Part shown: positions 1 through 11,098 of the stretch, one piece after another
Layout: each line of letters begins with the position of its first letter
How positions within the stretch are numbered: position 1 is the first letter of the stretch
Assembly: GCA_025024175.1 (NCBI GenBank)
Contig: QCXZ01000137.1
Location: 3,224,001 to 3,288,000 of the forward strand
Direction of reading: 5' to 3'
DNA length: 64,000 bases
Origin: Rhyzopertha dominica
Taxonomy: Eukaryota > Arthropoda > Insecta > Coleoptera > Bostrichidae
Made by a program: the position numbers and the translations under genes
Notes under the pieces: model-generated
Seen by the model: only the letters and a program-made list of their open reading frames with translations
Database searches by the model: none
Told to the model about the DNA's origin: nothing

Positions 1-405
1 TCATACTTTAAATTATTACAATACTCGATACTTTAAAACATTTTATACTTTCAACAAGTCAGATACTTCAGATTACTCTCGATAATTCTATATTTTTGGG
101 TATTTTCGATACTTTTGCTACTTTAGATACTTGAATACCACGACAAGGTGGGATAGATCCTCAATACTTTGAGTAAGTATCGATACTCTGTCCACCCCAT
201 ATCAATGTTTTGATATTTTCATAAATTTGATACTTTCGGTACCTTTAAATATGTTCGATACTTTCGATTCTTTTGAATACTTTCGATACTTCGATACGTT
301 TGAATACTTTCGATACCTTTGAAAACTTTCAAATGCTTTCGATATTTTGGAATATTTTTAATACTTCGATACTGTTCGACAGTTTTAAATACTTTCGATA
401 CTGAT
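1..405. repeat. Imperfect short tandem repeat built on a GATACTTT-like word
   Basis: Roughly 400 bp in which words such as GATACTTT, TTTCGATACTTT and TTTGAATACTTTC recur every 10-15 bp with variable spacing. No open frame, no conserved spacer/repeat alternation. It looks like a degenerate minisatellite in what is probably a Krueppel intron. The array starts at the window edge, so its full length is unknown. Confidence 0.75.
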
Positions 406-2384
406 GAGATGAAGCAACTGGTAACATTTAGCGTGATAATTTTATGTTTAAGACCTCAACTGTTGACGTTTACAGCCTAATTAGTACTTTATGGTGCTTA
501 ACTATAAGTATGTAAATTTTTTTGCATAAATTAGGCACATAGCTACACAATTTGTAATTATTTTTTTACGGAGAATCGTCCTTGTACCTACACAAAATTT
601 TAATATCGTAGCAGTAATTAATGTATGTTATGTGTTAAAACAAAACTATAAGTAACGTAACGTGGTTTAGTATATGCAGTACTTGCAAATGACGATTGCA
701 GTAAAATAACAGTGATTTATTTATTGATTAATTATACAGGGTGCCCTGTAGTCGATGGTGTGTTAGAAGTTTACTGAATTGCCCTACTAAAATAAGTAAA
801 ATGAGAAAGCTTTAGACATTTGAACTTCATCGATAAATGGCAAAAAGTGCATTTTTTCAAATGTATATTATCTTCAGACATGAAAGCTGAACAAATAAAG
901 TATCATCTCCCAATAACTAAATCGCAAAATTTTTGAAATTAAATGCGGTAAAAAAAATTTTTTCAATAGATGGCCTTGGTACACTACGATATTTCTACTC
1001 TGTGCACTTGCTGGAGCGATTTGACAGGTGGCTTTAATATGTATGAGTATTAGAGCTTTTGGTATTTGTTTGTCAAACGTAGCTTATAATGAACGAAACG
1101 AACTTGTGAGAAAGAATTTTCAAACGAAGAAATAAATATTATTGTGCCCTTAAAAAGGTCTATGAAAAACATGTAATTTGATGGAAAAAATAGTTTTAAC
1201 GTCTTTTGTTCTGAAGAATACAAGGAAATATAGATGGAGCTCCATCTTATTGTACCCCGGAAGTTACAGTTGAATTTTTTATGGGTCAGTTTCAAGGATA
1301 AAGTATACGCAATATCAATAAACGACAGGAATAATTGCATAAGTGAATGATTGATCTATCTTTTTTCAAATTAAATAATGTTTGAAGTTTTGCAGTTATG
1401 TTGATAAACTTCTGAGAATCAATTAAATCAATAATTTTTTCTCATAAATTTTAAATGAGTAAAATTAATTTTCGTTCCTACGAATTAAGTTTCAACAAAC
1501 TCTATACTTTTTCCAAAAGGTGAACTGTGAAAAAGTTTAGTGGCATATGCAGAAATATGGCATATCGTGACCACTTCCTACGAAAACAATATTCTGTAGA
1601 TAAAACTACACTTATTTTGAAAACCTTAAGATTGAGGTACAGGAAATGATATACGTACTACCAGAAAGCATATATAATCAGTTTTCATTTGTGCAATTAA
1701 TGTACAGGGTGTTCAGCTTGAAAAAAGCGTACTCTTTGCCATATTTCGAAGCAGCGGAAAAGGTATACATCTCAAAACACTCGGTGTAATATTGAGTCGG
1801 CAAAATCAGTAAAATTTATTCCCTGTGTCAGTTTTAAATGCGAAAATTTAAACAACGTCCAGATTAGTGCGAAAAGAATACAGAGGGGTATGTAAATTAT
1901 CCATCATCATTAAGACATCAATCATCCATCAGTCAGAAAGGCTTATAACGAGTAGCTAGTGTAAAATCGAATTTGTAAAGTTGTCTTAAAAAAAATCAAT
2001 CTAAAAGTTTTGTTAAACTAAAAGACTTATTTTTCTCACCGCAGTTGCCTACATTGCCTATATGGTTAATCAGCGACAGCTTATGGTGACGTTGAAAGAT
2101 TTCGAACCAAAAGTGGCGCTTGGTCGGTATAAATATTCTTAAAAAGTAATCATAAAAGGGCAAATAGAGCCAAGAATCAGTATCTATTATATTTACGGCG
2201 TACTACAAGGATGCATGATTGCAAATGGAAGAAATCTTCCAGAAGCCCAACAAATGACAAAATAACACACATCATTCTTGCTTAGCAAGACAGACCGCGT
2301 GACTCCAGAGTTTTTTCAGCTCATCAGGCGGAGATCTCTTTAATTTTGTCACTTGATTTGAGCTCCTAAGTTTTAGACGCTTAC
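406..2384. other. Probable Krueppel intron, AT-rich, with transposon-end scraps
   Basis: This stretch follows the exon donor at 2384 on the minus strand and contains no sequence that could encode Kr fingers 4-5, so the next exon should lie left of the window. Two TA-CAGGGTG motifs (near 736 and 1703) look like termini of Tc1/mariner-type elements. The open frame at 1050-1340 on the minus strand has no recognisable content. Nothing else seen. Confidence 0.5.
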
Positions 2385-3147
2385 CCTTAAATGCCTGCGA
2401 AGATTGGCAACCTGTACGAATTTCCTGTCGCACACGTCGCAATGATACGGCCTCTCCCCAGTGTGTAATCGCATATGCGTCTTCAGATGATGGTCCCTAG
2501 TGAACCTCTTGTGGCACTCCGTACACTCGAAGGGTTTCTCTCCCGTGTGCGTCCTCTCGTGGTTCTGCAGCACGTGCTTGTACCCAAACGACCTGGAATG
2601 GAAAAAAACGTCCAACGTTTCGACGCTATCTGTAGACCCATCATCAGACGGACGACCGAAACTCACCTGTTGCACACCCCACAAGTGAACTGCTTATCCC
2701 TGTTGTTGGCCCCGTACTTTCCGAGATCGGTGCCGGTGCTGGAGGGCGGAGATGAGCTCGACGTGGGGGAGGGGAGCGGTTGTTCCTCGTCGATTTTCTT
2801 GGCGCACTTCCTCTTCGCCGCCTTCACCTCCACCGAACTGCTGCTCGAGACGACGTTGTTATTGTTGTTGTTGTGCTTCCTCGCCCTCATGGCCGGGGAC
2901 AGTTGTCCGCCGCTGCTCGGCGGCGACGGCGGGGAGCTTGGCGCCCAGGCAGGAGGGAACAGCGAGGGGTGGAAGAAGGCCGGGTTCGTGGGGATGGCGA
3001 GGCCGGAGGCGGCCATCAGCTGGCTGGCCATCAGCAGCTGGGACGGCGTGAACATGGCGGAGTTGGGGAACGGGGGATATGGGACCGTGTTCAGGGTGGT
3101 GGTTTCCTTGTTCTCGACCTTGATGGTCTCTCGACTGGAGAGGATGT
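2385..3147 (-). CDS. Kr: Krueppel gap-gene transcription factor, two internal exons (partial)
   Basis: Zinc-finger transcription factor of the early segmentation network; it acts in the nucleus, mostly as a repressor. Exon 3147-2667 enters after a polypyrimidine tract and AG at 3149-3148 and encodes about 159 codons: an IKVE stretch, a TPSQLL..SQLM..SGLA segment that aligns with the LSPTQLL region of the fly protein, Pro/Ser-rich sequence, a run of six Asn, a Lys/Arg-rich patch, then [13 protein letters not shown]. Exon 2592-2385 continues with [15 protein letters not shown] (finger 1), finger 2 ([14 protein letters not shown]) and finger 3 ([12 protein letters not shown]), stopping before the last His at donor GTAAGC. 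The linkers and recognition helices are those of Kr, which has five fingers, so fingers 4-5 are missing to the left. The Met at 3055 is in frame, but the open frame and the acceptor at 3148 argue that translation begins in an unseen upstream exon. The coding sequence is GC-rich compared with its flanks. Confidence 0.95.
2593..2666 (-). other. Kr: 74-bp intron inside the Krueppel finger 1 coding region
   Basis: Donor GTGAGT at 2666-2661 and acceptor TTTTTTCCATTCCAG ending at 2593. Removal joins AAC-AG to G-TCG-TTT, giving Asn-Arg-Ser-Phe in the middle of finger 1, exactly as in the Kr family. The intron length is not a multiple of three, and read-through adds 23 unrelated residues, so splicing is required. 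Confidence 0.93.
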
Positions 3148-3149
3148 CT

Positions 3150-3540
3150 GGAATTGACGAAAAAATGCATTTATATTAAGAAAGTTTAGAGGGGATATAC
3201 GTTTACAAAAGATGCTCGAGACGTTTTCGATTTCAAATCCTAATTATTGTATTTGATGTCTCTTTGAATGTATAATTAAATAAACATGTACAGATCAAGT
3301 AAAAACACAGTATGGGGCTTACGATGTAGTCAGGTCAGACGCCGATACTATGAAGAAAATCTACAGTTCTTTGCAGTAGAAGTTCATTTTACGTGTAAAA
3401 GAAATGCTGGACATACTCAGTATTGTATCAGGACCCTGTGTCCTTACAGATAACGCATGCAAAATATATGAAGGCTAATGCCAAGTAGAAAATTAACAAT
3501 ACTGAAAATAATGAAATAGTATTACATTTTGTCACTAATC
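3150..3540. other. Upstream flank or intron of Kr, no feature seen
   Basis: Contains the branch/polypyrimidine region of the Kr acceptor at its left end. I looked for a short first coding exon with a donor on the minus strand and found none that was convincing (a GTAAGC at about 3316 lacks a preceding in-frame ATG). Confidence 0.4.
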
Positions 3541-3544
3541 TAGG

Positions 3545-3850
3545 GCACATTTCAAGAATTACATCACTGACAAGGGTCCTCGGTTTTCGATGGTTTCGTA
3601 GTTTTGCCCTTACATGTGACACCAATCTTTGGACAATTTCAATATCTATTTTAGGCACCTTTTGATAAATGCGTCTTCGAAACTGCTCCTCGTTTTGTGC
3701 TTCCCACCCATTACCTTTCTACTTAGTAGACTCCCAAATGTCTTGTTTTGTTGCAAAAGGTATGCGATTTGTAGCCAACCATTCCCTTAGTGTGGACACT
3801 AATGGACATAATAACAGGATGCCAGATCTGGCCAGAACATAATTTCGCCT
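3545..3850 (-). pseudogene. Tc1/IS630-type transposase remnant, C-terminal part
   Basis: Reading the minus strand from 3850, one frame gives MFWPDLASC, the usual context of the second catalytic Asp in this Tc1-like group, then LREWLATNRIPFATKQD, GNGWEAQNEEQFRRRIYQK and KIDIEIVQRLVSHVRAKLRNHRK, the typical C-terminal tail. The segment between KQD and the tail, which should hold the third catalytic acidic residue, is missing and a stop codon interrupts the frame, so the copy is dead. The adjacent PLE fragment starts about where the Asp motif ends. The call rests on motif order only. Confidence 0.6.
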
Positions 3851-3854
3851 ACAT

Positions 3855-4895
3855 TATGATGTGTTCTAATATTACCAATGATCTTATCAAAAGTTCAAAT
3901 CTTTCGAATGAGGAGAAATCTCTTTTAACTGTTTCCGATTGCAAGGTACCTAAATTGTATGGTTTGCCCAAAATCCACAAAACCAATGTCCCGTTAAGAC
4001 CCATAGTCAATACGATTGGCAGTCCTTGTTACAGATTGGCAAAATTTTGTGCCAACTATTTAAAACCTTATGTAGGAAATACCAGTAGTTTCATCAAAAA
4101 TTCTTCACACTTTATCGATATTATAAAAGGTTTAAGTATTTCAGAAGGTGATATTTTGGTTAGTTTTGACGTGGTTTCTTTATTTACGAAAGTACCCATT
4201 CCTGAATCGATAGATATCATCAAATTCAAGCTTAATAGCGATCCTTTAGGTGACACGATAGCCAGATTATCCGAACATTGTTTAAAATCTACTTATTTCT
4301 TATGAAACGATAATTTTTATGAACAAAAATCAGGTTGTGCAATGGGTTCACCTCTAAGTCCTGTAGTAGCCAATTTGTTTATGGAAAATTTTGAACATGT
4401 AGCGATAAACAGTTTTCATCTTAAACCAAAATGTTGGTATAGGTACGTAGATGACACTTTTGTTATTTGGCCCCATGGTATAGAAGAGCTGGGTAGGTTT
4501 CTAAATCATTTGAACAATCAAAATCCCGACATAAAATTTACTATGGAATTAGAAAGCAATGGTAGTTTACCTTTCTTGGATGTCAAAATTTACAGAACAA
4601 ACGCTGGACAGTTAGGACACAAGGTTTACAGAAAACCAACACACACAGACAGATATTTACATGCCACATCTCACCACCCTCCTTCTCAAAAGAATAGTCT
4701 TATTAGGACGTTATTTGTTAGAGCACAAAGGATATCAGACGAAAGTTCTGTACAAAAAGAAATATATTATCTTAAATCAGGGCTAATGAGAAATGGTTAT
4801 AGTAGTAAGAATATTTGGTCAGTTTTTAATAAAGGTGCTCATCCAAATCAAGTAAATTCTCAGCCACCTTAAAGTAAATTAAATTTGATTTTGAA
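3855..4895 (+). pseudogene. Penelope-like reverse transcriptase, copy A
   Basis: Reverse transcriptase of a Penelope-like retroelement. The frame 3790-4305 carries KVPKLYGLPKIHK, LRPIVN and ILVSFDVVSLFTKVPI (RT motifs with the first catalytic Asp in SFDVVS). The frame 4342-4872 is in the same phase and carries GCAMGSPLSPVVANLF, the catalytic YVDD at residues 35-38, and LPFLDVKI. Only one TGA (4303-4305) separates them; the homologous copy at 11 kb has TGG there. The 5' part of the polyprotein and the GIY-YIG endonuclease are absent; sequence similarity to copy B stops near 4895, just after a TAA. The Met at 3790 is not a real start. Flanked on the left by a Tc1 remnant. Confidence 0.85.
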
Positions 4896-6000
4896 ATATG
4901 CGCACAATTTGTGATATTGGCCAACTAACGTATAAATACTCTTACGTATATCTATTTTATAAGACATTTTAGCGTCATTACAAACCAAACCAGTGCAGAT
5001 ATCACAAGTATTGACATTTGTCATTGTTTTACATGCAATACGATAATGCTAATACAGTTTGCAAAATCCTGCAAAACATTTTGTGTCAAAACTTTTGTTA
5101 AATACGTTACTTTTCAGTATCGTCGTCAGTATCCTCCTTAGTTTAATTCCACTATTTAAGCAATATCGCAGTAGAAGCAAAATTTTTATTGATGCGGCTT
5201 TTCATTCAAAAAATGAGAGGAAACACGAATTCCTGGTGTCACGTCTAATGGTCAAGAAATTTCAAATCCTCAAGATATTGCTAATTATTTTCGCTACTTT
5301 TTCAGTAGTATTTCTCGTCCAATTTTTCTGTAATTGGCTGCTACCTGTTAGAAATCAATATTATTGTTGTTAAAAACTTGACGATTTACTAACCTATCAA
5401 ACTATTTCACAACTGCTTGAAGTAAAAGTGGTAGTAGCATCATCAGATACAATTTACAACTTCAAGTATCTGGAAAATGTAGTATAAAGTACTGGATACC
5501 CTCACGATTGTATTTGAAACTTGCATGTATGTATTTTAATGAAGAAAGCTTAGTAAGAAAATGCCTCTACAAAGGAATCATTTAAAGTTGGTATTTTCGT
5601 TTAACTATTTAGCCATTTTATTGCTAGCTCTCAATAAAATGTTTATATTATATGGCGTTATAAATTTTAGTTATTCTGTAATGATTCGATGATATTAATT
5701 TTGGTACTGTAGAGCACGGCTACTTTGTGACAATCTCTTAAGTTTTGTTTTATGTAGTTTTCTCGATGTTTATTTTTTAATGAAATTACATTGTCGCATT
5801 ATCCCAATTTACTCCCACAGGTTAGGGTGATTTTGTTTTAGTAGGGTCTAAAATCTCTCAGTCGGTCTCAATTGAGGTACATTATCTACACGCGGAATAT
5901 ATTTTATATGCTCTTGGTGAAAAGTCTCAATTGTTTGAGTGCTATAATGAGCTGTTGCCATGTCTGGCCAAAAAACATATTTAGCTTCATTATGAATTTT
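4896..6000. other. AT-rich spacer, one unassigned open frame
   Basis: A 104-codon open frame at 5059-5373 (plus) encodes two hydrophobic stretches, around residues 10-33 and 70-95, flanking a basic segment, so it could look like a small two-pass membrane protein. There is no homology I recognise, no splice evidence and the base composition equals the flanks, so I treat it as probably chance. The rest shows nothing. Confidence 0.35.
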
Positions 6001-6002
6001 TT

Positions 6003-6100
6003 TTGAAGACCACTTTTGCTGCTATTGTGGCTACAATAATGGAAGAAGACCGCTTGGACAAACAAGCAATAGACAAATACCAAAAGAAATATGTATTTGT
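6003..6100 (+). pseudogene. mariner (SETMAR-like) transposase helix-turn-helix scrap
   Basis: The plus frame reads FAAIVATIMEEDRLDKQAIDKYQ, which matches the second half of the mariner DNA-binding domain (TDDTSVAIVATILEEDRR in typical members). The same phrase occurs at about 49.34-49.43 kb, so both are copies of one family. Only about 30 codons survive; the flanking DNA to 6.4 kb shows no more of the transposase. Confidence 0.55.
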
Positions 6101-6820
6101 GATTTCGTTCTGTTCCTCCAGTGGAAAGGAGAATCGTGAATCCGATATATTGACTTGGAACAGCATATGCGTGCCGACTTCTGAAACATCGTAAAATGGC
6201 GTATTTAAGGACATTTTAAAAAATATACGTTTCATCTGCGAGCTGTATTTTTGTGTGTAGGAATTTCGACATGACAATTTTCAAAGATTTGATAACTGAA
6301 CCACCCAGAACTTGTTCATTAGAGTAGGGCCATTTCTGGTCCAAGTAATCCAAGGTTTCTGCTACTTGTAATTCACTAAGACAGGGGCAAACATTCCTTC
6401 CTAATTTCCACAAATCATTCCAAATATTCCACGGAGGAATTGCTTGTAATTCAACATTGAAATCATCAAATAAACTAATATTTTGGGCAAATCTTTGGGA
6501 TTACTGTTGATGTTTAGGAAATGATTTAACTCATTCATTTTCAGCTTTGCTTAAAACATTCGACATTTACGTGCCGTCGCCGTCATTCCAAATAAGGCTT
6601 GCCTATGTATCTAAAATCAACGACCATGAGTGGAAATTCAACCGTATACATATTTTAATTAGATGTGCTTTAAACACTTGTTTTTTTATCACTAAAAGCT
6701 TGTCGTTGGCCATGATTTTTATCATGTTCTTTAGTTTAGAAGTAGCAGTACCCCACTTCACTCTATCTAATGACTTCGCAATGGATAATGGTTGGCTGTA
6801 TTTGTCCAACAATTGAAAAA
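6101..6820. other. Spacer without recognised feature
   Basis: Open frames on both strands (minus 6216-6413, plus 6547-6816) are short and unlike any family I know. No terminal repeats seen. Confidence 0.35.
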
Positions 6821-7400
6821 TGACTGGAAACGAAGGAAATAACGCTCAAACGGGAGGGACACCTTCGACATCCCGTTCAATTTTGAAGTCCACACCATTA
6901 TTCACGACTTCCATTCCACGGACACCTTCCCATTCAACTGTTCCCCCTTCAAACCGTTCGATCATTTTAATATTCAACCGATTCCGTAACCACGTGCGTT
7001 TCCAACAGTCGCAGTCCCTTTCAGTCACCGTGATTCGGTGTTATTTTTCCCCGAATAAATAATAATGCCCGAGGTCGCGACCGGTGTCTGGGCTTATACC
7101 GGACCGTGCTGGATGCGGAAGGACTCGCGTCTTTTGTCGTGGAAGGCCCTTAAAGGACACGGGACGCGTTCGTCGAGAATGGGAAATCGCTCAGCCGTAC
7201 ATCGATACAACGAAGTTTGGCAGGGTGGATACGTTGTGTTTATCATTTATTGTCGTTTTGTCGAGTGGCGAGATGGATTCGGGGGTAACATCTGAGGGGG
7301 TGGGCTTTTGAAAGGAAGGCGAGGAATTATTTGCAACAAGCAAGAGGATAATGGCGGTTGAATTGGGACGCGATATTCTGAACCGAGCAAGTCATGCAAA
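6821..7400. other. GC-elevated unique island upstream of Kr
   Basis: Composition rises clearly above the AT-rich flanks; CG-rich words and several overlapping open frames in all phases occur, as expected for GC-rich non-coding DNA. No transposon motif and no internal duplication. Candidate cis-regulatory DNA by position and composition only. Confidence 0.35.
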
Positions 7401-7560
7401 ATGACTCTAAAAACTACGCAAAATTCAATTTTCAAATAATTTTATTAAATTCCATATTAATAGGTAGCATCTAATCCACAAAACAGCTGTGACAGCTTAT
7501 AAATTCGAAAAAAATGAATCGTAAGGTGTATTTTTAATATTAAAAATGTGAATATTTAGA

Positions 7561-8475
7561 GGGACCGCCAAAACGCTAACATATTGGCCGTGACGTCAGG
7601 TGTCTTGTAAATGGCCGCTTGGTCAGCGCGTCACGCGTCAGCCTCAGCTCGTCAATTTATCAGTTGCGTTAATTTTGTGACAAGCGAATTAAAATACGCC
7701 AAGGAAAAGTGAAATACTTATGAGTTATGACTTCTGAAGGCATGTTCATTGTTATGGAATTTGTGCACAGCGACGAGCGATTCGACGCGGCGGAGATGAG
7801 GAACGTAAAAGCAACAGCATAGGTGAACTTTTTATCAAATTAACGTAGCACTGATAATTTGATTACAGTGGGTTGTCGGAAACATACTATTTGTAAACAT
7901 AAAAATGTAAGAATCAAAAATGTACCCTAAAATTGACATTTATTTTAGAGGTCAGAATAAATATAAATTGCCATTTATTTTCGGGGCTCTTGCGGCTCGT
8001 TTCCGGTCTGGCTAACAGTCGAATATTTGCGAAACAACGTTGTTCTTTATTATAACATTTCCCTCTATCAACTTAGAACGCATATAATTTTTCATATCCT
8101 CTTCAAGCTATAATAAAATTGAAACTGAATGGTAAACACTTATAACCCCAAAAATAATAATAAAACTTACAGTAAGAATTAAGAAGATCTTCACAACAGA
8201 AAAAATTTTGTTAGCTGTACTGACTGAAGTACTTTTATAACCATGAACAAAACAACACTTGTTTTGTTTTCCATACATAATAGATGCTTGTAAAACTACA
8301 CAAATCACTTTTTGGTGCGACATCTTACACCGTTCGTTCAATAAACACAACACAAAAGCTTTTCCAACACAAGAATGATACTACACCATTAAACAGCACG
8401 CTCCTCGGTAATGTTTACATGCCACTTGACGTCACGAGTTGAATAACCTTGGATAGAAGCGTTTTGGCGGTGACT
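7561..8475. mobile_element. Inverted-repeat DNA element with CACCGCCAAAACGCT-type termini
   Basis: The left end GGGACCGCCAAAACGCT is mirrored by AAGCGTTTTGGCGGTGACT on the right. Similarity continues inward for about 90 bp on both sides: CGTGACGTCA followed by TGTAAA-type sequence and a GC-rich stretch appear in inverted order (7590-7640 and 8395-8440). No clean target duplication is visible, so the exact ends may be off by a few bases. The interior holds a minus-strand frame 8108-8353 whose KCCFVHGYKSTS piece faintly resembles a THAP start (P-element type) and ends at a possible GTAAGT donor; this is weak. A related CCGCCAAAAC motif occurs at about 19.0 kb. Confidence 0.55.
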
Positions 8476-8858
8476 CCTAAGATTCGAATTTCAGACCTGA
8501 AATTCTCTACCTACAAATATTTCTTTTTGTTTTTTTAACATGGCGTACGATATATGTGCACTTCAAGATTCATTTTACGTAATTTTCAAAAATAGTGATA
8601 ATACCCAATTATTTCTACATCCAACGGATAGAAAGTACTGTATCGCGAAGAATATTCAAAATTTTTTATTTGCTCAATCGTTTTGAAATGGTCGAAAACG
8701 TAAAAAACCAAAATTTTAGCAAAAAAAATTCTTGTTGTGTGTGGACGCGATAACTTTCGAAGGACTTAACATATGAACTTGAGTAGAGTTCATTGTGGAC
8801 GTAGACAAAAACAGTTTGTGTTCGCTCGCAGACAACTACATCCACGATGAACTGAGCT

Positions 8859-8893
8859 CTGAAGATGCCCACCACAGCAGTGGACGAAACGTC
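8859..8893 (+). ncRNA. Hammerhead-ribozyme-like core (PLE-type tail)
   Basis: CTGAAGAT, then GCCCAC - 7-nt loop - GTGGAC (stem II, one C-A mismatch), then GAAACGTC. This gives C3 U4 G5 A6 N7 G8 A9 and G12 A13 A14 of the hammerhead, with one additional base between A9 and stem II and a minimal self-complementary ACGT helix III. Stem I pairing is weak here. The surrounding 8.78-8.95 kb is probably the end of an otherwise lost Penelope-like element. Confidence 0.45.
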
Positions 8894-8899
8894 AACGGC

Positions 8900-10420
8900 C
8901 GACTAACCAGAAGCCATCTACCAGGGCGTGAAAGCTTCAGTCCACCTATTAATGTTATGCTTTGTTATGATGGTTGTGTGTACAGCGCGCTATTTATCTA
9001 GCAGTAGTTCTTAACACAGATACATTCAACAAGTTTTCGGTGATAGGTATTGTCAGACTTATGAGCTCCAGTATGACCGGAAAAGCAAACGTGTAATAAT
9101 GCATGCAATACGTACTAATACGAAACTTGTAGTATCGTATCGTAATTTACTTCGTACTGTGAATGAATATCTTGGATTCAAAGTTCCATCTGTCTCGAGA
9201 AATACGAATGTTTGCATTTGAACGGACAGCTTTTGTTTGCTCTTGATAAAGCCAAAAATAAATTGTGCCTTCTACGTTTTATAGTGGAGTATATACGCAA
9301 TGATATATAGCTTTCAATGCAGTATAACCAAAAATTTTCTAGCTAAATCATCTTTGTCGTTTGTTGAATAACAGCCAAACAAACATATTTCTGTCTTGAC
9401 GAGTAAGCTGTTTGCCTCCAGAACCAGTTTGATCATTCTCTTACTTAATAACAACGAAAATTAGGTGAGAGGCCTAAAAAAACTCCCAAACGTGCATTAC
9501 GTTCATTAACGACCACTCCACTAATTATCTATGGACATTAGCTAAATGACGATTCGATTTATTTGAATCGATAAGGAGATATACGTTGCTATATGGAACG
9601 TTGAGCAAAGCTCTCTTTCACAGCTACTATGTATTCAATTTCTTTTCTTTAATAAAGCAAAAAATCTACAATGTACTCTTTAAATTCAATTTTAATAACA
9701 TTAAAAGTATAGCTAGTTCAATACATCTTTTATCAACTCATAGCTAGTGAATTAAATAACCAAAAGCAAAGGAGCAGTTCTATGCCAAATCGGACATTTA
9801 TATATCTCAGAAATTATTAATACTTTGATTACTTGCATCCCATCGGTGATATTTAACAACTAACGCTATGGAGGTAGCTTTTGACATCAGCTATCAATAT
9901 AGTGCATCCCAGTTTTAATTGATATTCACTGCATAAATTTGAGCCTAATTTTTATGTCGAACATATTGAGTTAAAAGAATGGATTGAAACCTGACAAAAA
10001 AAATCTGCATTTGATTAATTTAAATGGTGTTAAATATCAATACTGCTGATGAGACGACGATTGGAAAAAGATAAAGAAAAAGAATTCTGGCTTTTGTGGC
10101 GTAGAATGGCTCAAGATTAATCGATATTGCTTTGGTTATCTAAAAAAGCACAATTCCTTGAAGTTTTTAATATGCCATTTTAAACATTCTTAGCTTTGTT
10201 AAGTCTCAACGTAGTCATTTAATATTTTTTGATGTGCCTGTATTAATTTTTTCTTGTCCAATTTGACCTTTACACAGTTCTCTTGCTTATACTTTATTTT
10301 ATTCAAGGTAAGGGGCAGGCCTTTTTCTTTCTTAAAGAAATCGGAATCAGTAGTAGTAGTAATAGTAATTTTGGAATACCTGTGGGAAAGTACGCCATTA
10401 TGCATATAAGTAATAAATTT
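8900..10420. other. AT-rich stretch, nothing identified
   Basis: No open frame with recognisable content, no inverted termini, no tandem repeat beyond short runs. A minus-strand frame at 10199-10405 is Lys-rich low-complexity and looks like chance. Confidence 0.35.
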
Positions 10421-10424
10421 AAGT

Positions 10425-10800
10425 AAACTAATATCTATTTAACATCAGATTAGACTGTAGACCCTTTTCAACTCGGCTTTCTCCGGTTCGAGCTGAAGAC
10501 GACGACGTCGCTATCGAAACTTCGGCTTCCGGTACCGTAAGAATTAATTGCCTAGTAGCGGGAGGAATTTTGACGATGAAATAACTTTCCTGGGCAACTT
10601 TGCAAACGAGCTGCTTCGGATGGGACTCCTCCCAAATGAATGGCGCAGACGCGCCAACCATTACACCGTACATTATCTCCACCCCTTCATTAAGGAGCGT
10701 CTTCCGTTTTTAACCCTTTGCTTGGCGCACGTCGGCGCCGTGTGCCGTGTTCGCGGGGTTCCTTCAAGTATGGATTAGCTTTAGGCGCGTCAAGAAACGC
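10425..10800. other. GC-elevated unique island upstream of Kr
   Basis: Compositionally distinct block with GACGACGACG and TTTGCTTGGCGCACGTCGGCG-like words; the open frames at 10428-10682 (minus) and 10548-10778 (plus) overlap antiparallel and neither resembles a protein family. Candidate regulatory DNA by position only. Confidence 0.3.
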
Positions 10801-10884
10801 TGCGTTAAACTAAAGGTTTGAAGGTTTGATGGAAGATGGAAATTGTAAAATGAAGATGTTCGGGTTTGAAAATCTTGAGAATGT

Positions 10885-11098
10885 GAGGATTTTGACTGTT
10901 CAAGTGATTTAGAAACCTACCCAACTCTTCTATACCGTGGGGCCAAATAACAAAAGTGTCATCTACGCATTTATATCAACATTTTGGTTTAAACTGACAA
11001 CTGTTTATCGCTACCTCTTCAAAATTTTCCATAACAAAGTGGCTACTACAGGACTTGGAGGTTTACCCATTGCACAACCTCATTTTTGTTCATAAAAT
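10885..11098 (-). mobile_element. Inverted PLE reverse-transcriptase fragment
   Basis: The reverse complement of this block matches the region of copy A from about 4316 to 4530: it contains the CAATGGG-TTC type motif and the YVDD-encoding segment with TATAGGTACGTAGATGACAC-like sequence, plus the following GGTTTCTAAATC. It sits immediately upstream of, and in opposite orientation to, PLE copy B, giving the inverted partial tandem arrangement known for Penelope-type elements. Confidence 0.8.

Noticed and set aside
1..405. CRISPR-like array
   Set aside because: Repeat words are short, overlapping and irregularly spaced with no unique spacers, and the genome is eukaryotic.
2475..3179. 234-codon plus-strand open frame and three more overlapping frames across 2.4-3.2 kb
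   Set aside because: They are antisense or out-of-phase shadows of the GC-rich Kr exons; the minus frame alone matches a known protein and has splice sites.
5059..5373. Small two-pass membrane protein
   Set aside because: Hydrophobicity arises easily from T-rich DNA; no homology, no conserved context, composition equal to flanks.
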